A stretch of 64,000 bases of DNA, taken from contig JAKLMB010000009.1 of assembly GCA_022813625.1 (NCBI GenBank), forward strand, positions 806,001 through 870,000, read 5' to 3'. This stretch comes from Aaosphaeria pasadenensis. Its lineage: Eukaryota; Ascomycota; Dothideomycetes; Pleosporales. The notes under the pieces are model-generated. The model did not search any database. It was given only the letters and a program-made list of their open reading frames with translations, and was not told the origin of the DNA. Shown here piece by piece: positions 58,847 to 64,000 of this stretch. Position 1 is the stretch's first letter. The number at the start of each line of letters is the position of its first letter. Both the position numbers and the translations under genes were made by a program.

Positions 58847-59196
58847 ACCTTACAGTATGAGAATACTTAGCTAAACGAGAGGAATAGATTCCTAGTGTTA
58901 ATGATAGAGACGAATAACTGGCTTCGTGGTTACAAGGTTATCGGCGTTTGTTTGCAGTATGAGTGCCACGCGGTTCGGTGGAGTAAGAGCAATCATAATA
59001 CATTCTGATCACAGAAGCCACGACTACTTTGACAGAGAACTACGAAATCCAAGCCAGACAACAGCAAGTGAAGACATGAGCATTTACGTTAGGAACCCCT
59101 ATATACAAATCTCTCCCAACCACCCATCCACTCACTACTTCACCACATTATGTACCAACCCCCATACTCTCCTTCCCCACCCACATCTCCCCACTC
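58847..59196. other. Spacer between the pentapeptide-repeat gene and the repeat precursor
   Basis: Both flanking genes are on the minus strand, so this is the repeat-gene promoter and the precursor's 3' end. Nothing else recognised. Confidence 0.45.
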
Positions 59197-59607
59197 CTAA
59201 GCCCCCAACCCAGCAGCAGCATCCGCATCCTCAGGATTATTCTCCCTCAACGCCGCCAGAATCCCCTCCAGATCATCCTGCCGCTTCGTGTTACCGCTCG
59301 AAAACGCACTCGCGGCATCCGCGTCCTCGGGATTGTTCTCCCGGAGTGCCGCGAGGATGGACGCGAGGTCGTCGTTCTGGGGGTCCCGCTTGATCTTGAC
59401 TTTGAGGGCTGTGGCGGCGGCGTCGGCGTCCTCCGGGTTGTTCTCGCGGAGTGCCGCGAGGATGGAGGAAAGGTCTTCGGTCTGCGCGGTGCGCTTTTCT
59501 GTGGGAATGTTAGAGGGAGAGGGGATGTGGGAGGAGGAGGACTTGCCGAAGGAGGCCAGAGCGACGCCGGAGATGGTGGCGAGAGTGATGATGGATGAGA
59601 ATTTCAT
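59197..59607 (-). CDS. Secreted repeat precursor with dibasic (Kex2-type) sites
   Basis: 136 residues. Signal peptide MKFSSIITLATISGVALA, a short Ser-rich spacer, then Lys-Arg at EKR, IKR and TKR. These divide the rest into three units, each holding a near-identical block: (E/D)DLxxILAALRENNPEDADAA. The 16 residues from ILAAL to the final AA are identical in all three units, whereas most codons differ between copies. The layout (signal, KR-delimited repeats, short acidic-Ala spacers) is that of kexin-processed peptide precursors such as KEPs, dikaritin RiPP precursors and alpha-type pheromones. The peptide has no Cys, Tyr or Trp, so neither a cyclised dikaritin nor a known pheromone is indicated. 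The ATG at 59607 is chosen because the signal peptide begins there. A 48-nt GC-AG intron (59546-59499) is possible and would remove the Ser-rich spacer in frame. Function unknown. Confidence 0.8.
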   Translation of the reverse strand: MKFSSIITLATISGVALASFGKSSSSHIPSPSNIPTEKRTAQTEDLSSILAALRENNPEDADAAATALKVKIKRDPQNDDLASILAALRENNPEDADAASAFSSGNTKRQDDLEGILAALRENNPEDADAAAGLGA

Positions 59608-61246
59608 AGTGGTTTTTGGAGTGTAGAGCACAACGGGGGTTTTTATTATAAAATAGATATTGAGTACTTGAAGTGACCGGCACAGAAGGAAAAAGGATTT
59701 ATCGAAGCGTATAGAGGCAGAACTCATATTCTCTCGCGGGATTTAAATACCATTTCCAACTCCTCTCAACCCGCGATGCCTGAGGTTGTATTCCTCGAGC
59801 TGAACTCAACCAGTATCAAAATCCTCCGGAACCTCCACAGCCGTGCATCAGCATCTTCATCAAAGTATACATCCAACCCTAAATATACATTCCCACCATG
59901 GAGACCCTTGGCAAACCATTGGCGATCTCTTATATATGGTGGTTGTTTCGTTCACATAGTGTTGCGCTTCGTGTTTGGGGCCATGGTGAAACGCGACGAG
60001 AAACGCAATCCCGAACAAGCCTTGTGCCGCGAAAGCTTATATCCTCGGATGCAGTACAGATTACCACGATGTGAGGTTGACATGGCATCTTGGTGCTTAG
60101 CCAGATGAAGACTGTCTTTGTGATGAGCGGTTCTTCGAGCGGGTTGCTAGAACAAGGTTCCTGTAGCAAGCTTGTCTAGGCTCAACCGTACATCTCGTTC
60201 ATCATCACAATGCCAGCACACTATCATGCGATATAGCTCACTTTCAGTATCTCATTCCTAACGTATAAGGCGATAAAGCATCTACGGGAAGTGGCTCGTG
60301 GGCAAAATGGCAACGGACGTGGAGGGCAGGGCTTCAGCTGCTCGGCTTCGTAGGCGAGGTACACGTGTATCAACGATCGATATATCAGTAGACACTCATA
60401 AATAATCATGCCTGTTGGTCGTTAGTATAGTTGATGATACCATGGCCCGGAGATACGTTACCTACACGCGCGAAAAAGCTCGCATAGCTGCCTATAGGTC
60501 AGTAGCAACTGTTGTGCCTTTCAACGTCACGGAGCTGTACAGATGATACACCTGTATCATTAGCAAGTCAATTGCCTCTGACGGCCCCCAACACGAGCAC
60601 GGCGTGATGGAGCCGGAATGTATGTTTGGAGAGCAGAATTGCTCGTAGCCGCGCTAGTGCAACGTCAGCAGCTGGAGGGCAACGGAGCTCTCTGGGGCGC
60701 CAATGGCATCGTAAATGGACATCAAGGCATCAATTGGAGCAAGTAAGGAAAGATCGAGGTCAATTGAAGGTGTCGAGACGGCCCAGGGGTCGCTGTGCTG
60801 GGTTTTCCTCGCGATAATGACCCGGGTACACAACAGATGAGGTTGAACGGAAGCTTGGCGCGGAGCTGCCACTGCCAACTCATCACGAAAGGAAATGCAT
60901 CATCGAAGGTGACGCCCAGGGGCATCAGACACGCGGAGAAATGCATCGGAATTAGCTGAGATACGGGCACTGACGCAATTGGCCAATTGATGGCGGTTCT
61001 GCGATACATCACGGAAGTTGCAGGAGCTCCGAAAAAATTGAACCTCGGGAGTCAGATTAAGAGCAGTGAAGCGGCAGCTTGCTCTTCAGATTGTAGATCT
61101 AAAGTACATGGGTTTTACACAATCTGACCGGCCACTAAACTAAGGAAAAAGATGTCTTGTATGCACACACCCATTTGCAAAATTTTCCACCCTGATACCC
61201 GAACCGATGACCCGAGAAGACAGAGTGCCCAGCGCAGCGCACCACT
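59608..61246. other. Intergenic region between the repeat precursor and atp9
   Basis: 1.6 kb with no supported gene. Apart from the TATA-like element no structure stands out. Confidence 0.45.
59643..59650 (-). promoter_or_regulatory. TATA-like element of the repeat precursor gene
   Basis: TATAATAA on the minus strand, about 40 bases before the ATG; near for a fungal TATA box, so the transcript leader would be short. Confidence 0.35.
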
Positions 61247-61811
61247 CTATGCAACGTAGAGGAGCAAGAAGGACATCATGAGGGCGAAGAGACCAGTAGC
61301 TTCAGCGAAGGCGAAACCGAGAACGGCGTACTGGAAGAGCTGACCCCTGAGGGAAGGGTTGCGGGCGACACCCTGGATGAGGCCACCGAACACCGTTCCG
61401 ATACCGACACCAGCACCAGCAAGACCAATGGTGGCAAGACCGGCACCCTGGAGCTTAGCAGCAGCGACCATAGCTCCGGCGGTGGTCTCAGCAACGATGC
61501 CGCGAGACTGGATCATGTTGCGGGCGGAGTTGTTCTTGAAGGCGTTGCGGAAAGCGCTGTTCTGGACGAGGGTGTTCTGGCGGACAGGAGCTGCACAAGG
61601 TTGTCAATGGCTGTCAATGGCTACCAATGGCTGCGAGATGAATTGCCAGATGCAATTGAGGATGCAATTGATGGAATTCGGATCGATGATAGTGATATGG
61701 GTTGGTTTATATCTTACCCTGGGTCGAGACGAAGCGGGAGGCGGGCTTGCCAGCCTGGACGGAGCGGGCGGCCAGACGGGCGGCGCCGAAGGATCGTGCA
61801 ATGGCAACCAT
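61247..61811 (-). CDS. atp9: Mitochondrial ATP synthase subunit 9 (proteolipid c), nuclear-encoded
   Basis: Forms the rotating c-ring of F1Fo ATP synthase in the inner mitochondrial membrane. Two exons, 61811-61718 and 61590-61247 (127-nt intron), giving 145 residues. The N-terminal 60-70 residues are an Arg/Ala/Ser-rich presequence (MVAIARSFGAARLAARSVQA). The mature part has two membrane helices: LATIGLAGAGVGIGTVFGGL, the polar loop GVARNPSLRGQL, then FAFAEATGLFALMMSFLLLY, with the proton-carrying Glu in FAFAEATG. The intron includes three TGGCTG/TACCAATGGCTG-type short direct repeats next to its acceptor. Length and sequence are normal, so this copy is expected to be functional. Confidence 0.96.
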
Positions 61812-62309
61812 TTTGATGGTGTGATGGGTGGGAGTGGAGATGAGTTGGAGATGGGGTGGAGGTGCAATGGGATGGGTTGAGGATGAAGGAGGAGGAGTTT
61901 TTCAGGCGCGAGGAACTTGAAGGGGAGCTCGGGAGCACGCACGGACGATGCCTTACATAAGCCCCTTCCAGCCGGTTGCTTGGCATCAATCATATAACTC
62001 TTGCCTTTGTCTCAACGACGACATCAATTTCTTTTCTTTCAGATAATCACGTTCGTCAATTAAAAGTGTGTATATATACAAATAGAAAGAGATATATATG
62101 GTGTGGTTTTGCTTATGTTAATCCGCAAAGTACAACAATTTTGAAGCCTAATATGGCCCTTATCAAAGTCAAGTCACTCACTACGGGAATGGCTTTCAAT
62201 ATAAACAGCATCTCTACAGTCTCCAGTACCTATCTTTGGTTCTCCTGCTCCTAGATATTTGCCCCTTGGCCTTGTATCAAAAGCCATCTACACTACGAGC
62301 TAGACTACA
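61812..62309. other. Spacer between atp9 and the carboxylesterase gene
   Basis: Holds the atp9 promoter and the esterase 3' end; no gene seen. Confidence 0.5.
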
Positions 62310-64000
62310 CTATGACAACTTCAACTCCGTCACCGTCCCCTCCGCCGGCTCATACTCCAGCACCCTAACCAACGGATCCAATATCTCACACCTCCTCACC
62401 TGCTCGGCCGGCAAGCTCTCCATCGCCGTGCCATTCGTAACAAAATGCAATCTCTCCCTGCCCTTCCCTCTCCTCCCCCAAACCGGCGCCTTCCCCAACT
62501 TCCCCACATTCGGATCCAAATGCCTAATAAAACTCGTCCAGTAGTTTCTAATCACGGGGATGATGGCCGCGTTCGTCGTGTTGTACGACTTGGGCGGGTT
62601 CCCGTCCGTGTTGTTGGGCCCCCAGATCGCGAACATCTCGACGACGTGGTAGGCGCCGAAGCCCTGGGCCTCGTGCGTCGGGTCGAGGACGCCGTAGCGG
62701 TAGTTCCAGGTGGGTGCTGCGGCGTCGTCACCCGCGGCGAGGATGTCTTGGTAGATGTTGTCGACGCAGGTGGAGTAGATCTCGGCGTAGGCGCGGGATA
62801 GGGGACGCCAGTATTTTCCGGAGTTGGGGAACACGGGGAAGGTTTGGTTGGTGAAGTATAGGGTGTCGAGGACGTTGATGGAGCTATTGGTGAGGGAGGG
62901 AGCTCGTGAGAGAAGGAGGGAGTGCACTTCGGAGAGCGTGTCGATGGATTGGGGCACGTTTTTCGTGCCTTCTTCGTTGCAGGCGCCCAGGATGGTCGGG
63001 ATCTTCATGTACTCGCCCTTCTCGAAGGCCGTGAACGGGAGCTGAGGAATGATCTCCGGGTCGAGGTTCGGATTGAAGCCACAATTCGTCGTCTGTAGCG
63101 CTGTTGCGTTCACTGCTCGAAGACATACTAATGTAGAATTCGATCCACCACAGCCAGTAGCTTTGAGCAGACAATCATACTGCGTCTTCCCCTGCTCAAG
63201 CGTACGATACGTATTCTGATACGTCGACTCCGAAATCGCGCCCACAAACAACTTCCTCCTCCTCACAACCGGCGACGCCATGAGGATCATCACCGACGCC
63301 GCGCCCGCAGAATCGCCATCAATAACCACATGCTCCGGATTCCCCCCAAACTGTCACACACATCATTAGCATCCAACCCTCAACCTCATATCCCGATTAA
63401 CTCACCTTCCGCACATTCTCCCTCACCCACTCCAACGCCATAATCTGATCCCTAATCCCCGCATTCAACCCCCCCTCCCTCTCAATCTCCCCACTCATTA
63501 AGAACCCATACGCCCCAACGCGGTAGTTAATCGAAACCACCACCATGTTCCCCTCCCGCGCCAGGTCACTCCCGTTGTAGTTCATGTTCGAATTACTACT
63601 AAACCCGCCCCCCTGGATGAAAAACATCACCGGCAACCCGGAACCCTCTGACGCATTCGACGGCGCGAAGACGTTCAGGTACAAGCAGTCCTCCGAGAGC
63701 GTGAAGCGCGTGTTCGGCCGCGTGGTCCAGTCCGTGGGGTTGCCGGGGAGGCAGATGGGACCGAACTTGGAGGCGTCGAGGAGGGAGGAGGGGGAGGGGT
63801 GTGGTGGTTGGGGGGCTGCGAAGCGGAGGGCGCCGAGGGGAGGTGCGGCGTACCGGATTCCGAGCCATTGGGTTGTGCCGTCGCCTACGATGCGGCCTTT
63901 GTAGCTGGCGTAGCTTAGGTTGACGGTTTGGTTGACGGCGAGGGTGAGGGGGGTGTGGGATAGGAGGGCGGTTGCTAGGTGTAGGAGTAGAGAGTGCTTC
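62310..64000 (-). CDS. Type-B carboxylesterase/lipase, secreted (start codon cut by window end)
   Basis: Two exons, 64000-63406 and 63350-62310 (55-nt intron 63405-63351). The first base of the window end supplies a G followed by AAG CAC, so the start codon ATG is probably cut after its first two bases. The N-terminus then reads KHSLLLHLATALLSHTPLTLA, a signal peptide. Alpha/beta-hydrolase features: QWLGIRYAAPPLGALRF, SEDCLYLNVFAP, FIQGGGF (oxyanion), nucleophile Ser in VVIDGDSAGAAS formed after the intron, acid Glu in GACNEEGTKN and His in GFGAYHVVEMF. Many NxS/T sequons fit secretion. Family members hydrolyse carboxylic esters; fungal forms include lipases and sterol or feruloyl-like esterases, and the specificity here is unknown. 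Confidence 0.92.

Noticed and set aside
59197..59607. Repeat precursor as an alpha-factor-type mating pheromone or dikaritin RiPP
   Set aside because: The repeated block lacks the aromatic and Cys residues of known fungal pheromones and the Tyr-containing cores of dikaritins, and no UstYa or tyrosinase gene is visible nearby. Kept only as an unknown secreted peptide precursor.

Overview
The window reads as nuclear DNA of a filamentous ascomycete (Pezizomycotina). Evidence: genes are split by short introns (47 to about 130 nt, one of 195 nt) with GTRAGT-like donors; two HET-domain incompatibility-type proteins are present; secreted plant-cell-wall enzymes (AA9 LPMO, GH7) sit beside ordinary housekeeping genes; and the ATP synthase proteolipid is nuclear-encoded. 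A helotialean or dothideomycete saprobe or plant associate fits, but I cannot name the species. No tRNA, rRNA, CRISPR array or intact transposon was recognised.

Layout. 0-6 kb: 3'-truncated HET gene (-), ribosomal protein eS19 (+, 8 exons including a 5-nt micro-exon), and a membrane-anchored alpha/beta-hydrolase fused to an RNA-phosphatase-like cysteine phosphatase (-). 8-12 kb: dihydroxy-acid dehydratase (+, with an 8-nt micro-exon) and the CTD phosphatase Ssu72 (-). 12-16 kb: microsatellite-rich non-coding DNA leading to an Nbp2-like SH3 protein (+). 19.5-23.6 kb: a second HET protein and pyroglutamyl peptidase I (both -). 26-28 kb: amino-acid permease (+). 28.8-34 kb: AA9 LPMO and GH7 cellulase (both -), with an AT-rich patch between them. 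36-46.5 kb: cytosolic leucyl-tRNA synthetase (+, Gcn4/CPC1-type site in its promoter), a secreted BBE-type flavoprotein oxidase (-), PRPP synthetase with a long inserted region (-), and a GNAT acetyltransferase (+). 46.5-53.9 kb: gene-poor apart from one 54-residue Cys-rich zinc-ribbon-like miniprotein. 53.9-64 kb: calpain-like protease with a Lys/Glu tail (+), a pentapeptide-repeat/zinc-finger gene interrupted by an in-frame TAG or an unspliced intron (-), a Kex2-type secreted repeat precursor (-), ATP synthase subunit 9 (-), and a type-B carboxylesterase (-) cut by the window end.

The genes do not form one operon-like system. The LPMO and GH7 enzyme plausibly act together on cellulose. LeuRS, DHAD and the permease belong to amino-acid metabolism but are not physically coupled. 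The strongest candidate for something undescribed is the repeat precursor at 59.2-59.6 kb: three dibasic-delimited copies of one 16-residue peptide, identical in protein but different in most codons. The micro-exons, the hydrolase-phosphatase fusion, the Cys-rich miniprotein and the interrupted repeat gene are further leads. Exon boundaries were deduced by eye from splice signals, reading frame and family conservation; no transcript data were available.
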